A stretch of DNA of 64,000 nt, from NCBI GenBank assembly GCA_030015575.1, contig CM057337.1, positions 379,959,582-380,023,581 of the forward strand, in the 5' to 3' direction. Source of the stretch: Agapanthus africanus (lineage: Eukaryota > Streptophyta > Magnoliopsida > Asparagales > Amaryllidaceae). Below, piece by piece: positions 24,384-36,733 of the stretch. The notes beneath the pieces are model-generated. The model made no database searches and was not told the origin of the DNA. It worked only from the letters and a program-made list of their open reading frames with translations. A program made the translations under genes and the position numbers. Positions within the stretch are counted from its first letter, which is position 1; each line of letters begins with the position of its first letter.

Positions 24384-24388
24384 CATAT
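24384..24388. repeat. Target-site duplication of A2, left
   Basis: CATAT here faces TATAT at 49512-49516 across A2, one base different. Uninterrupted copies of the unit in B1 and B2 support the joined sequence. Confidence 0.7.
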
Positions 24389-25703
24389 TGTTAGTGTATA
24401 TGCCCTAGAGGCCATTACTGTATCATACTAGTTTGTATATTACTTAATGGAAGATTGGGATATTCACCATGTATATACAATCTTGCTCAAAATAGTAGTA
24501 TGCTACTTGGTTTGTTTCAACTTCAATGTGTACATGTGTTTATTTTAGTAAATCGCCTATACACATTAGTGGAGCCCTTAGGATCTTTGCTTGATTACCA
24601 GCGTTGTGATGGCAGTCACACTAGTGGGGCTGGGTAATCTGTAAGCACATCCTTATGCAGGTCCCTGGTCGCAGGACTATCGAGACAGGGCATCGATACT
24701 CCGGAGTAGACTAGCGCATGCGCTTCTCATCCCAGTGTGGGAGACGGTCAGTCCCACAGCCGTCGGTACGTCGTACTTGAGATAGTATGCGGGTGCTCGT
24801 TGGGTTACGAGTACACTGGACAGGACTCGTCGGGAACTGACTAGTTGGTATTATGCCTATCGTCAGTTATCAGTTCCCAGGTGACAAGAGTACAGCTTAG
24901 TCCGCTGACTTGACACTGTCACTTCGCCTCGAGTGTGTTCCCACTGTACTTTGATTACTACCCTACCACGGCTCAAATGAGTCGTGTAAACAGGTGGTAG
25001 TTAGGTGCAATCCCGAAGGACTTGGAGGCAGCGACGGTTAGACGGGATTCGTCTCTCCTGGTATTGGGGGTTGACATCGCGCTGTATCTAGGAGAGCCAT
25101 TACACGAGTAGTCCCTGGCCAGGGCAAACGAGATATACTGCTAGGCTTCCAGTGTTATCTCAGGGTGTTTTGGGCTTCACTCCGACACGACTTGTACCGC
25201 TATTGGGGGACTGACGTTTACCGCCCCCTAGGCCCGCCATGCGATGTATCAGAAGAACAGACCGGACTGTACGGAGAGTGTCACATTCAGGCTCAGTAGG
25301 AGTTCAGATGGGTTTCGCCTCGTCAGTCTTCTTGTCGGCATCTACCTGGGGACCGTTACGCACAGCTAGTGCCGCTTGCGGTCTGTGGTTAAACCCACTG
25401 CCAGCGTAGTGTCGAGTCTTTAGAGTCCCACACAGAAAGCTATTCGCCTTTAGGCAAAAGAGTAGAGGTCGCATAGTTTTGCGACAGGTCGCATGGTTTT
25501 GCGACAGGGTTCGGTCACATCCGTGCACTTGTGCACGTACAGTGTCCGGACAGTTCACACTAGCGGGCTTTGGTTTAAGCTAGATCCTAGTGTACCTTTT
25601 GGGATTGGTTTTATCCAGTATGCATTCGTGTTCCTCGGAACGCGGATGCGGGTGTGTATGCACAGTTGACGGAGAGATAGAGGCAGAGGATTCTCATTAG
25701 GGT

Positions 25704-25882
25704 TGTTGACCGTTGACAGTTGACTATTGACTTTTTGCTCAACCCTAATTACAATATGATATGTGATTAACAATTATATTAATTAAGTATTATGGTGACA
25801 TGGTTGTTGAGGGATTGACTTTGTTGACCTGTTGACTTTTGTTGACTTTGTTGACCGGTTGACTAGGCTTGACTTGTTGACC
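25704..25882. promoter_or_regulatory. W-box cluster in A2 5' LTR
   Basis: Twelve TTGAC words, eleven of them followed by C or T, occur in about 180 bases, including the run TTGACTTTGTTGACC. Confidence 0.5.
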
Positions 25883-25927
25883 ATCATGATAACTTTAGCT
25901 ATCATTTCATGGCAAAGACTTTTGCTT

Positions 25928-25932
25928 GCTTG
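25928..25932. repeat. Target-site duplication of B2, left
   Basis: GCTTG matches GCTTG at 36119-36123 exactly. Complete family-A LTRs read through this point uninterrupted. Confidence 0.92.
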
Positions 25933-27936
25933 TGTTAGTTATATGTATGCCCTAGAGGCCATTACTATATATAGGATGTATATTGTAGTGGATGCTGGGA
26001 CATATATAGGGAGGACTTTCTTGCTCGACATGATAGTATGCTCTCTGGTTACCCTTTACCTTAACGTGTATGCTGTTTGTCTCTCTGTTACATGTTGGTA
26101 AAGCCCTTAGGATGTGTGCTTGACTACCTGAACTATGATGCGGATCATACTAGTGGGGACATGGTAGTCCATAAGTACATCCTTGAAAGTCCCTAGTCGT
26201 GGGTGTATCGAGATGGGGCATCGATATACCATAGTAGACTAGCGTATACCTTCTCGACCCATACAGATGGGCGATGGATGATCCCATATCCATTGGTGTT
26301 TGACATCGGAGATGATATACGGGTGCTCAGTAGAGACTGGGTACACTGGACGGACTCGCCGAGAACTCCCAGATGGTATTATACCTCACGTCAGATGGCA
26401 GTTCTCTGGTGACACTGGTACAGAGTAGTCTGTTGACCCGAGATCGTCATAGAGTCTTGTGTGGTTCCCACTGTGCTCTGATTTCCATATTACCACGTCC
26501 AAGAGGGCGTGCAAAACGGTGGTTTTTGGGTACAGTCCCGAGTCACATGGAGGCAATGAGCGATAGGAGGGGATTCGTCTCTCCCGGTATAGGGGGTTGA
26601 TGTTGTGGGCTTGCTCGTCGATCTTCAGATCGCTCAATACCCGGGTGGCCGTTACGTTTAGCAGACCGCTTGCGGCTTGTGGGTGTTTGATATGATCATC
26701 ACCTGCTGCCGGCGTATTGACGAGTCTTTAGAGTCCTACACAGAGGTTTCCTGGCACAAGCGAAACGAAATAGGAGCGCATATGAGATATGTGCGGGACC
26801 GAGAATAATGCGTGTATGTGATACCGTATTCTATTCTCGCGATAAATGTATCGAGTGGTTGTATGCGATATAACCTAGTTATCGATTCAAGCGTTGATTC
26901 GATAAGACGATACATTGAATACTAGTCGGTTGTGTGCGACATGACCGGATCATTGAATCAAGTGTTGATTTAATGATTTAATGCATAATTATATATTTGA
27001 TATGTTACTTTGCACTAACTAGTATTGGTTCACTTTAAACGGATTTTCTCACTTGGATTGTGCACATTGTATATGTGATATATTTTTGTGCACTTGTATG
27101 TATCATGTTTGATGATGCATGCTAACTTGTGTTTTGTGTGAAGATTAAACCATGGTTGTGAGAGTGGTTAGGGTTTTATTTTCCATTACTTATTTATTCA
27201 TTTATTTATTTGTTTATACATTTTGGAAAATAAATGGAAAAGAGAAAAGAATGGTGGCTTTATTTGTTCTTTAGTTGAAGCTTCATGAAGCATTGATAAA
27301 GTCAACCATTCTTATCTCATCCTTAACCCTAACCATTCCCACTAACCCTAGTTTAGTCTCTACACTTGACCATGGTTAATTTTATGATAAGAATTCATTT
27401 TCTTTTCTTTTTCAATTAACTTATCATATCATTTTTCTTCTTCTTCTTCCTTGAACTCAAGAAGAAAAGCTTAGGCCATCAATGGTGATTGATGATAAAG
27501 AGTGAGAAATCCAATTCTAAATTGAACCCACTTCCTATTTCTTCATCCTCTACCTCTTGCCAAGTAGTAGAGTGTGTTTTCTTCACAAGTTTCATGACTT
27601 GGTGAAGTGAGAGCTTGATCTTGCGATGCTTCGACGTAGATCATCTTCGGCATGGACATCGACGACCTAGCTTGCCCATTCTCCGACGAAGCCGACGCTA
27701 GAGCCCGGATTTGATTTGGACAGCGGAGAGGACTTCGTTGCGGAGCTATGGAGGTGGAGCACCGGATCTACAAAGGTTGTATTTCCGTTAAACTTTTAGT
27801 TAAGTGTTAACTAGTTAGTTTTTCGCCTAGACCTCTAGCCGACGATCCGTACACTAGGGTTTCTCGGCACCGTATTTTTGAAATTGGCATGATCGATGCC
27901 ATGTGAGACGTCTTGGGAGTGCCTAGGAACCCTATA
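25933..27936 (+). repeat. B2 5' LTR
   Basis: It runs from TGTTAGTTATATGTATGCCC to GGAACCCTATA, before the primer site. A GAAGCTTCATGAAG heat-shock-like motif is at 27276-27290. Confidence 0.92.
27276..27290. promoter_or_regulatory. Heat-shock element in B2 5' LTR
   Basis: TGAAGCTTCATGAAG gives three contiguous units, nGAAn nTTCn nGAAn, the canonical three-unit heat-shock factor site. The 3' LTR has the same at 35458-35472. Activity is inferred. Confidence 0.48.
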
Positions 27937-27937
27937 G

Positions 27938-27950
27938 TGGTATCAGAGCC
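27938..27950 (+). promoter_or_regulatory. B2 primer-binding site (initiator Met tRNA)
   Basis: TGGTATCAGAGCC lies one base after the LTR end. Confidence 0.93.
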
Positions 27951-28130
27951 TAGCTAGAGCCTTAGGCGATGCGTAGACGGAGTTTGAAGTCCGATCGAAC
28001 CGAAACCCAAACCTTAGAATGCTCTCTGTACTTTTTTGAAATTCGTGGATTTTTGAGAATTAAAAATATGCAGAAAAACAAGCAGGTAAATATAAGAATT
28101 ACGATGCAAAAATTACCTAATGATCTTTCT

Positions 28131-28186
28131 AAAGTGCGGCGGAACCGCGGCATTAGCGTGCTAATGCGGCCCTTCCGCCGCACTTT
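28131..28186 (+). other. GC-rich leader hairpin, B2 (best preserved)
   Basis: The 27-base arm 28131-28157 pairs with 28160-28186 at 24 of 27 positions around a two-base gap. The outer part reads AAAGTGCGGCGGAA against TTCCGCCGCACTTT. It begins 193 bases after the start of the primer site. Confidence 0.75.
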
Positions 28187-28776
28187 TGTCTTATCTGCCA
28201 TTGAATTTTGCACAGTAACTCCTATTTTTCAGTGCTGGTTTTCCTGGGAATTTTTAATCTGAAATAAAGAGTTGAGCATTTTTGGGTTGTATTGGGAATC
28301 AAAGATTCGATCGGGGTTTCAAACTTTCTCTATGTGTCGTTCCGGATAATTTTTTGAATATGTTAAAAAGTTCGACCGGATATAAATACCCAATTTTTTC
28401 CCTGTCGGGAAATTTCCAAGTGTTGGATTTTTCCGAAGCTTAACGACGTTCTAAGTAGTGCAAGTAACGTGATGGTCCCTCTAGAAGACAACAAACCTTA
28501 ACTCGATTATGTGACCGTCTTGAACTGCCCTTTGAACCTTCGGGTTTGGGGCAGTACGACGTGCCACATGTGAGGCGTTGGCTTGACCCTTCTACGGCTG
28601 GACCGTTGGTACTGAGGCACGAACGGAATATTGTTAGACTTGTTTCATGTGTTGATATGTATCGGGAAAACTTGGGTGTTCGATTGTTCGATCGGAAAGT
28701 TTAACATTTTCTGTTTATCTGGAATGGGATACAATAATTGGAATTCACAAGAAGTTATGAGATAACTGAATGAATG

Positions 28777-29133
28777 TTATAAATCTAGCGGTTTAGTCTC
28801 ACTTGATCGGTTGCCACGGAATTTTGATGTGATCAAAAGTCCGTCGCAATCACGTAGCGTACGCGGATACTCGCCGGGTAAACTTAATAGACAGCTTCAC
28901 TCCATAGCCCCGACCAAGTGACTGTAGGAGAACCCCGTCGCCGAAAGCATCCGTTCGGGTGCTCGCGGCAACGGTGTTCCGCCTTGGTGCACTTCGTCGA
29001 CGGTATCGGGGGTGCGGCCGTCTACTGAAGTTTGCGACGAGCATTCGATCAGGATGTCGGGAATCTTGTTGAATTACCCGACTTGATATTGAAAAGCGTT
29101 TTCGATTTTGAGACTAAAATGCGGGGTTTATAA
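28777..29133. mobile_element. MITE-like inverted-repeat block in B2 leader
   Basis: This is the same block as in B1, 357 bp, with ends pairing at 20 of 25 positions and GTTA flanks (28754-28757 and 29136-29139). It was therefore present in the common source of B1 and B2. Confidence 0.5.
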
Positions 29134-29676
29134 TTGTTAGGCATGCGATGTCTAAGTAATTCATTTGGTCAGGCATGCGATGTCTGAGGAGGTTGCGGAT
29201 TCCAACTGTTGTAGTTTTACATTTTCTTTTCTGTGACCGTAAGTGTAATATGTGATATCGCCGGTTTCGTTGCTATATGTCAACGACAATTGGGATGCGC
29301 ATATTTACTTACGTTGATGACATCTGATGTTATGTGTTGCTGGATATGTTATATTGGATCGTCGTGTTTGAATAGCCGGGGGTTTTTATGTGAGATGAGT
29401 GTCTTTCATTTTCATTCATGTAAAAACTTGTATGTAATATTCTTTTATTGGGGCGCTTCCAGGTTGCGGAAGTAGTCACCGTTTGTATATTATTTACTTT
29501 TCCGCACTAGGATAGACCCAAGGAGGAGGGCACAAGTAACCGGGTTCTGGAGTCCAGTGGGAGACCAACTCGAGGAGTCGAGTCCGGGTCTCCTAACTCT
29601 AGAATTGGTAGGGTTGCTTGCCGCTCTCGTAGGGGTCTAGGGGTGTGGGTTTGGCTATTCATCACGACCGTGGAAT

Positions 29677-29710
29677 CCGTGTTTTATACTGGCTCGTATT
29701 GAAAACACGG
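29677..29710 (+). other. CCGTGTTTT leader hairpin, B2
   Basis: Perfect 9-base arms 29677-29685 and 29702-29710 enclose a loop with GGCTCGTA. Confidence 0.6.
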
Positions 29711-30059
29711 ACGTCCTAGTATATCCAATATTTCATATGATTCTTCTGCTGCGATATCTGTGATGTGATCATGTGATGTTTCTATGATAGATATAGTATA
29801 TAGTATATATGATATATTATATAGACGTTGCTTATGTTTTACACCCGCGCTAGCCCTGCCCTGCTCTGTCGTTAGTTACCTAACCTAACGGTGCACGAGG
29901 GGACATCGAGGCGAATGCGGATGGCATAAGTGTACGTTGTATTTATCTGTGATGTTTAGGTACTAAAATGATGGGACTTCATTAATATGATTAATGAAAT
30001 AAAAGAAACCTAAGATGTTGTAGAATCGAATTTCAAAATAAAACAGGTAGCTACAGTTC

Positions 30060-30298
30060 TTGCTTTGCACAGCGATATATATGATATATCCTGCACCTTA
30101 TTCGATGAGGAAAGGACCGAGATCCCTTCACCGGGAGTGAGTCCTTTAGCAATAACTGGCAGATGCTACACACTCGGTTTGTCTTTTGATTGCTTTTAAG
30201 AGTTTTTGCTTTGCACAGTGATATATATGATATATCCCGCACCTCATTCGACGAGGAAAGGACCGACGATCCCTTCACCGGGAGTGACTCCTTTAGCA
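30060..30298 (+). repeat. Tandem pair of a ~93-base leader unit, B2
   Basis: Units at 30060-30152 and 30206-30298 have the same period of about 146 bases as in B1. Confidence 0.65.
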
Positions 30299-30436
30299 AA
30301 ACTAGAAAAGCCTCAAAAACACTCCATTTCAAAATTCATTCGATCCTACAACGATATCAAGTTCATTACGCAATAGGTTTTCAGAAAAACCTGTCGTAGC
30401 CCTCCGTCATTTCAGATAAGTAGTAGTTAGTATTCG

Positions 30437-30648
30437 TGCTGCGTTTGTTGGCCTTTGTCAAGGCGCAGTATGCGGTAGCTAACTGGTGCTTATCTGCTTA
30501 TGCATATGATGCAGATTGAGTTAGGGTAGTCGTGCGACCTTGTTGGCCTTTGTCAAGGGCCGTGCGGGTGGGTTTAATTCAATCAGGAAATGACGGGTTG
30601 AACTTGACTAGCATCCTATGGTTTGTTGGCCTTTGTCAAGGTCATAGG
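30437..30648 (+). other. Three leader hairpins with loop word CTTT, B2
   Basis: GCTGCG/CGCAG arms, GU-tolerant CGTGCG arms, and CCTATG (30615-30620)/CATAGG (30643-30648) enclose three copies of TTGTTGGCCTTTGTCAAGG. Confidence 0.62.
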
Positions 30649-31126
30649 AGGTTAGGGGCAAAATATTATCGGGAATTTCAAGTGTTGAAATTTGCAATGA
30701 GATTGCATACCTTCTATGAGATAGTTGGATCCCGATACCCGCTGCGAGTAAGAGTTACTCCTGGGAGAGTTTTACGCATTACAATTAGCCGATCAAGTAG
30801 GTGTCTAGAAAGGTGTTAACGAGGTTACGCCTCTGGGAAAACGAGGTTTACATTAATTAGGTTCGTGCGAAAGCACGGGGGACCTCCCTCAAAGTACCGA
30901 CACTGGCCTGGCTGAAAGATTGGCGAACTTGTAGTGTGTAATTAATCCCGGCTAGTCTTTCCTTTTAGGGTTTGAAGGAAGATTTGATAAAAAGCAGTGG
31001 GAGCCATCCTGATTAGATAAAATAATAACCAATCTATTCTTGACAGAGCGCACGCTGAGTGTTTTCTTCTCTCTCTCTCCAGGTAGCGACCATATCACGC
31101 CTTAATCAAGATAATAAAACGGATTA

Positions 31127-33870
31127 TTGACCGAACCCGCTTGTTATACTGAGCTGGGGAACGTTGGTCCCGCTCCAACTTATAATAGTTATAAGACAGA
31201 GCAGGAAATTGGGGATTACCAGAATTCCCGTGCCGCCCAAACGAAGAGAGTGCATGATGATGCATCATCTTCGGGTGTGTTCATTATACAGAACTGTTTC
31301 TCAGTATCCTTTACGTCCTGGATATGTGATACCAGATCAGGATCCCAGATATGTAATATGTTACATAGGGATACAGATAGGTAAAGAACTGAGAACGGGT
31401 GATAAGTTTCATGAGGCAGAAAACGGGGCAAGTGTTGCAGCCAAGTCTGTTGGTCACTGTCACCCTGTATTCCAAATACATTGATTCTGAACGAATGTTG
31501 TTAGATACCGAACCTGATATACAAAATCATATCAGTCTCTTTATTAGTAAAGAAATGATAAAATTTTGTATTGTTGGATAATGTTTTGAACATTTCCTAT
31601 ATCAAAAGTTGATCGGTTCAGGCACGTTATCTAAAAGCATTGATGTTCTAAATCAAACTACAGTCTTTAGTATACAGAACACACACAAGAGGAAGAGTTC
31701 AGAATTGAACGATTCCTTCTTGAGGTATTGTAGACTAGGTCATATCAATGCGACCCGACTGGCAAAGTTACATGTAGATGCATATTTAAATCAGTTTGAA
31801 TTTACATCTTGTGAAACTTGCCAGTCATGTCACAAAGATATAATGACACCAGCTCTGTTTATTGGAAACAGAGAAAGAGTTAGTAAACTCTTGGGATGAT
31901 ACATGTTGATGTATGTAGGTCCCCTGTCTACACATGCCAGGACTGGTTCTTTATACTTCATTACGTTCTCTGATAATCTTTCGAGTTTCAGACCTATGTT
32001 CCTGTTGAAACACAAGTCTGAACCTTTTGAGATATTCATAGAATATAAGTTAGAAATAGAGAACCAATAAGGGTATAAGTATTATGTCCTTTGATGTGAT
32101 CAAGGAGGAGAATACTTTAGCACAGAATTTCTGGACTATTCTAAAGGAGAATGAGATTCTCTCTCAGCATTACTCCTCCGTATACACCATAGCACGATGG
32201 TATATCGGGGTGGAGCAGATACACCCTATTTGATATGGTGTGCTCTATGATGAGTACTACTGAGTTACCTTTTTCCTTTTGGGAGTTATGCGCTTGAGAA
32301 GCTGCATACCTATTGAATTAGGTTCGAATCAAATCAGTTGCCTACCATTTCATATGTGATATGGTATGGGAAGAGCCCATGTCTTAAGTCAGTTAAGATT
32401 TGGGGTTGTCCGGCCTATGTCTAAAAGCAAAATCTGGACAAGCTCGAGGCAAAGTCTGTTATGTAGAACTGGAAAGGTTCCAGCTATACAAACTACAGCT
32501 GATGATTTGAAAGAACCAAAGGATTCAATAGTTACCAACGAACCTCAGCCTCTCCGCCGATCTAGTCGGGTTCCTCACCCACCTGAGAGATACTTCGGTT
32601 TCTCTATGACAGTGGGAGCGAGGAGTGCATCATGAGATGATGACCCAACTAGTTTTGAGCTGGCCATCAAGAGTGAGACTCTGTAAGAATGGCTGGATGC
32701 TTAGCGATCTGAGATGGAATCCTTATACACCAACAAAGTATGGACTTTGGTTGCTATATCTGAAGGGTTAAATCCCCATCAGGAGCAAGTATATCTTGAG
32801 AAGATTACTTGGTGTACATCGAAAAGTTGAGACTTTCAAAGCTAGACTTGTTAAAAGTTTGCATCATTTACCAGGCGTGGATTATGATGAAACCTTTTTC
32901 AAGTAACCAAGCTTAAGTCCATCCAGATCCTACTTGCCACGGCTACATACCATGACTACGATATCTGGCGGTTGGGTGTCTTGACTGCTTTTCTAAATGA
33001 TGATTTGGAAGAGAGCGTCTATAAGTACACAGCCAGAGGGCTTCGTAGACAGTGGGAGCAGCGGAAACGTGTGCAAGATGCTTTATAGGATAAAGCAGGC
33101 ATCGCGGAGTTGGAACATCTGTTTTGATGAAGTAGTCAAAGAGTTTGATATCATCAAAATGGTAGATGAACCTTGTATATACAAAAAGGTAGTAGGGAGT
33201 ATGGTAATGATCCTCGTAGAGTACGAGGATGACATACTCTTGATAGGGAAGGAGTTTCCTATGCTACGCTCGATCAATCTCCGCTTATCACCATGATTCT
33301 CCATATAGGATCAAAATGATACCTACTAACTCCTGGATTTTGGATCTATGAGATAGATCTAAATGGATGTTAGGATTCTCACTAGTTGTAGTGAGACGGT
33401 ATCAATCGACCCTGGGGAGAATCACTGGAATGGTTCCAGGGTGATAATGACGACTGAGTGTCAGTCACAGGCATTGTCTTTACCCTCAGTAAAGGGACGG
33501 TATGTTGGAAGAGTTCCAAGCTAGATACCGTGACATACTAGACGATAAAGGCAGGATACATCACTACTTAAGATGCTACCAAAGAGGCTGTTTGGGTGTA
33601 TATTTGTTCATGAGATGAACTTTGTTCCTCCCATTGTGTGACAATGGAGTTGTGGCTTATGCCAAGGAACGCCGGTCCCATCAGTGATCCAGACATATTC
33701 TATGGCAGTATCACTTGATCATGGAGATGGTTGATCTCCAGGGAGATCGAGGTTTGGAGAGTAGACTCAGAGGACAAAGACAACGGATCCACTCACAAAG
33801 GCCTGTTCCCAGAGAGAGACTTTTATGGGATGGTTGAGTATGAGATGCTGCAACCACTGCTACAGATGGC
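31127..33870 (+). pseudogene. Decayed pol of B2 (protease, integrase, RT, RNase H remnants)
   Basis: Remnants appear in copia order: protease-like segment near 31260-31390, integrase zinc-finger and core about 31690-32300, reverse transcriptase about 32780-33290 and RNase H tail to about 33870. No capsid or nucleocapsid precedes the protease. There are many breaks (more than ten). The fragment pattern is largely shared with B1, in contrast to the near-identical LTRs, so decay predates insertion. Confidence 0.85.
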
Positions 33871-33876
33871 CCTAGT

Positions 33877-33889
33877 GCAAGTGGGAGAT
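33877..33889 (+). promoter_or_regulatory. B2 polypurine tract
   Basis: GCAAGTGGGAGAT directly precedes the 3' LTR. Confidence 0.87.
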
Positions 33890-36118
33890 TGTTAGTTATA
33901 TGTATGCCCTAGAGGCCATTACTATACATAGGATGTATATTGTAGTGGATGCTGGGACATATATAGGGAGGACTTTCTTGCTCGACATGATAGTATGCTC
34001 TCTGGTTACCCTTTACCTTAACGTGTATGCTGTTTGTCTCTCTGTTACATGTTGGTAAAGCCCTTAGGATGTGTGCTTGACTACCTGAACTATGATGCGG
34101 ATCATACTAGTGGGGGCATGGAAGTCCATAAGTACATCCTTGAAAGTCCCTAGTCGTGGGTGTATCGAGATAGGGCATCGATATACCAGAGTAGACTAGC
34201 GTATACCTTCTCGACCCATACAGATGGGCGATGGATGATCCCATATCCATTGGTGTTTGACATCGGAGATGATATACGGGTGCTCAGTAGAGACTGGGTA
34301 CACTGGACGGACTCGCCGAGAACTCCCAGATGGTATTATACCTCACGTCAGATGGCAGTTCTCTGGTGACACTGGTACAGAGTAGTCTGTTGACCCGAGA
34401 TCGTCATAGAGTCTTGTGTGGTTCCTACTGTGCTTTGATTTCCATCTTACCACGTCCAAGAGGGCGTGCAAAACGGTGGTTTTTGGGTACAGTCCCGAGT
34501 CACATGGAGGCAATGAGCGATAGGAGGGGATTCGTCTCTCCCGGTATAGGGGGTTGATGTTGCGCTGTGTTCGATTGGCTATAACAGGAAATCCCTGGCC
34601 AGGGTTGCTGAGATTTACTGGTAAGTGTTACCAGTAGTTTCTCGAACAGTTATAGACCTCATATCGACACGACTTATTGAGCTATTGGGGTCTGACGTTT
34701 ACCACCCCTAGGCGAGATATGCGACATATCAGACGATTAGACCGGACTGTACGATAGTGTTACTGGTCGGATTCACTGGAGTGTGAGCGGGCTTGCTCGT
34801 CGATCTTCAGATCGCTCAATACCCGGGTGGCCGTTACGTTTAGCAGACCGCTTGCGGCTTGTGGGTGTTTGATATGATCATCACCTGCTGCCGGCGTATT
34901 GACGAGTCTTTAGAGTCCTACACAGAGGTTTCCTGGCTCAAGCGAAACGAAATAGGAGCGCATATGAGATATGTGCGGGACCGAGAATAATGCGTGTATG
35001 TGATACCGTATTCTATTCTCGCGATAAATGTATCGAATGGTTGTATGCGATATAACCTAGTTATCGATTCAAGCGTTGATTCGATAAGCCGATACATTGA
35101 ATACTAGTCGGTTGTGTGCGACATGACCGGATCATTGAATCAAGTGTTGATTTAATGATTTAATGCATAATTATATATTTGATATGTTACTTTGCACTAA
35201 CTAGTATTGGTTCACTTTAAACGGATTTTCTCACTTGGATTGTGCACATTGTATATGTGATATATTTTTGTGCACTTGTATGTATCATGTTTGATGATGC
35301 ATGCTAACTTGTGTTTTGTGTGAAGATTAAACCATGGTTGTGAGAGTGGTTTGGGTTTTATTTTCCATTACTTATTTATTCATTTATTTATTTGTTTATA
35401 CATTTTGGAAAATAAATGGAAAAGAGAAAAGAATGGTGGCTTTATTTGTTCTTTAGTTGAAGCTTCATGAAGCATTGATAAAGTCAACCATTCTTATCTC
35501 ATCCTTAACCCTAACCATTCCCACTAACCCTAGTTTAGTCTCTACACTTGACCATGGTTAATTTTATGATAAGAATTCATTTTCTTTTCTTTTTCAATTA
35601 ACTTATCATATCATTTTTCTTCTTCTTCTTCCTTGAACTCAAGAAGAAAAGCTTAGGTCATCAATGGTGATTGATGATAAAGAGTGAGAAATCCAATTCT
35701 AAATTGAACCCACTTCCTATTTCTTCATCCTCTACCTCTTGCCAAGTAGTAGAGTGTGTTTTCTTCACAAGTTTCATGACTTGGTGAAGTGAGAGCTTGA
35801 TCTTGCGATGCTTCGACGTAGATCATCTTCGGCATGGACATCGACGACCTAGCTTGCCCATTCTCCGACGAAGCCGACGCTAGAGCCCGAATTTGATTTG
35901 GACAGCGGAGAGGACTTCGTTGCGGAGCTATGGAGGTGGAGCACCGGATCTACAAAGGTTGTATTTCCGTTAAACTTTTAGTTAAGTGTTAACTAGTTAG
36001 TTTTTCGCCTAGACCTCTAGCCGACGATCCGTACACTAGGGTTTCTCGGCACCGTATTTTTGAAATTGGCATGATCGATGCCTTGTGAGACCTCTTGGGA
36101 GTGCCTAGGAACCCTACA
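33890..36118 (+). repeat. B2 3' LTR (reference family-B LTR)
   Basis: This is a complete LTR of 2,229 bp from TGTTAGTTATATG to GGAACCCTACA, with the three-unit heat-shock motif at 35458-35472 and CCCTGGCCAGGG near 34592. Confidence 0.94.
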
Positions 36119-36732
36119 GCTTGCTCTTTTGTGCAAAATGAGTGCATGAAATGATATGGCTATGGTTGCTTAAACCATCACATAATACTTGATTGATATG
36201 AGGTGTTATGATTGTTTTGGATTATGAGAGCCAAATGAGAAAAGTCTTCTCATTCTTTCATGCTCATTCTCTCTCTTGTTCTTGAGCTCTCATCTCCTCC
36301 TCTTGCTCTCCCTCTCTTGACTCTATGGTTCACTTGTCTCATGAGTTGAGAACCAAGAACCATAGATAAAATCCCATACAAACTCTTCTCTACTCACTCT
36401 AGTTCACAAGGTTTAGCAAACCGAGTGAACTAGTGTCTTCAAAGTTCGAAGAAGGAGCCAAAGGTTGAAGCTTTCAGGTGGATCTATCTTCGGCGCAAGG
36501 AGACGACGGGGAGAAGCCGATTCGGACGACCATCGAAGCTTGAAGACGAAGGAGTTCAAGAAAAAGAAAGGTATAACCCCCTAACCGAGTAGTTAGCAAC
36601 TCGTAGTTAGGTTGTTAGTTAGATGTTTAACAAAGATCCGGGTTTTGAGTCCATGTTACCACCTCTAAGAAAATCGTTTTTCATCAAATTCCGCATGCCC
36701 GAAAGTACCGGGAGAGGTAGCATGGACTTACA
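36119..36732 (+). repeat. A2 5' LTR, second part (with B2 right target duplication)
   Basis: GCTTG at 36119-36123 is the target duplication; family-A LTR resumes and ends GGTAGCATGGACTTACA. AAAG/GTATAACCCC at 36567-36580 resembles a 5' splice site. Confidence 0.92.
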
Positions 36733-36733
36733 G

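Larger units (their letters stand above)
22581..24388 (+). repeat. B3 leader, first piece
   Basis: No gene is seen. It holds a decayed GC-rich hairpin (about 22778-22825), the CCGTGTTTT hairpin (23933-23966), a TTTTATTAA/TTAATAAAA hairpin (24138-24160) and the first ~93-base unit (24221-24312). The second unit starts at 24368 and is interrupted by A2 at 24388/24389. Confidence 0.75.
24389..25932 (+). repeat. A2 5' LTR, first part
   Basis: It runs from TGTTAGTGTATATGCCC to the B2 insertion point. It includes two 20-base hairpin repeats (25467-25506) and twelve TTGAC words (25704-25882). The second part resumes after B2. Confidence 0.92.
27937..31126 (+). repeat. B2 leader, untranslated and structured
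   Basis: The 3.2-kb leader is close to that of B1 and has no gene. It contains a GC-rich hairpin (28131-28186), the MITE-like block (28777-29133), CCGTGTTTT hairpin (29677-29710), CGTTAG hairpin (29870-29890), TTCATTAA hairpin (29978-29998), the tandem ~93-base units (30060-30152 and 30206-30298), three hairpins with loop TTGTTGGCCTTTGTCAA (around 30437, 30531 and 30615), and a pyrimidine tract with AG at 31081-31086. Confidence 0.75.
25933..36118 (+). mobile_element. B2, non-autonomous Ty1/copia element (fossil, recent insertion)
   Basis: B2 is a family-B element with both LTRs, leader, ruined pol and a perfect 5-bp target duplication. Apart from a stretch of about 200 bases present in only one LTR, I counted about 17 mismatches over 2 kb between its LTRs, near 1 %. 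With a substitution rate like that used for grass LTRs this would be a few hundred thousand years. Its pol has many breaks (more than ten) and is nearly the same as in B1, so it was already decayed when it inserted. No gag is recognised. Confidence 0.9.
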
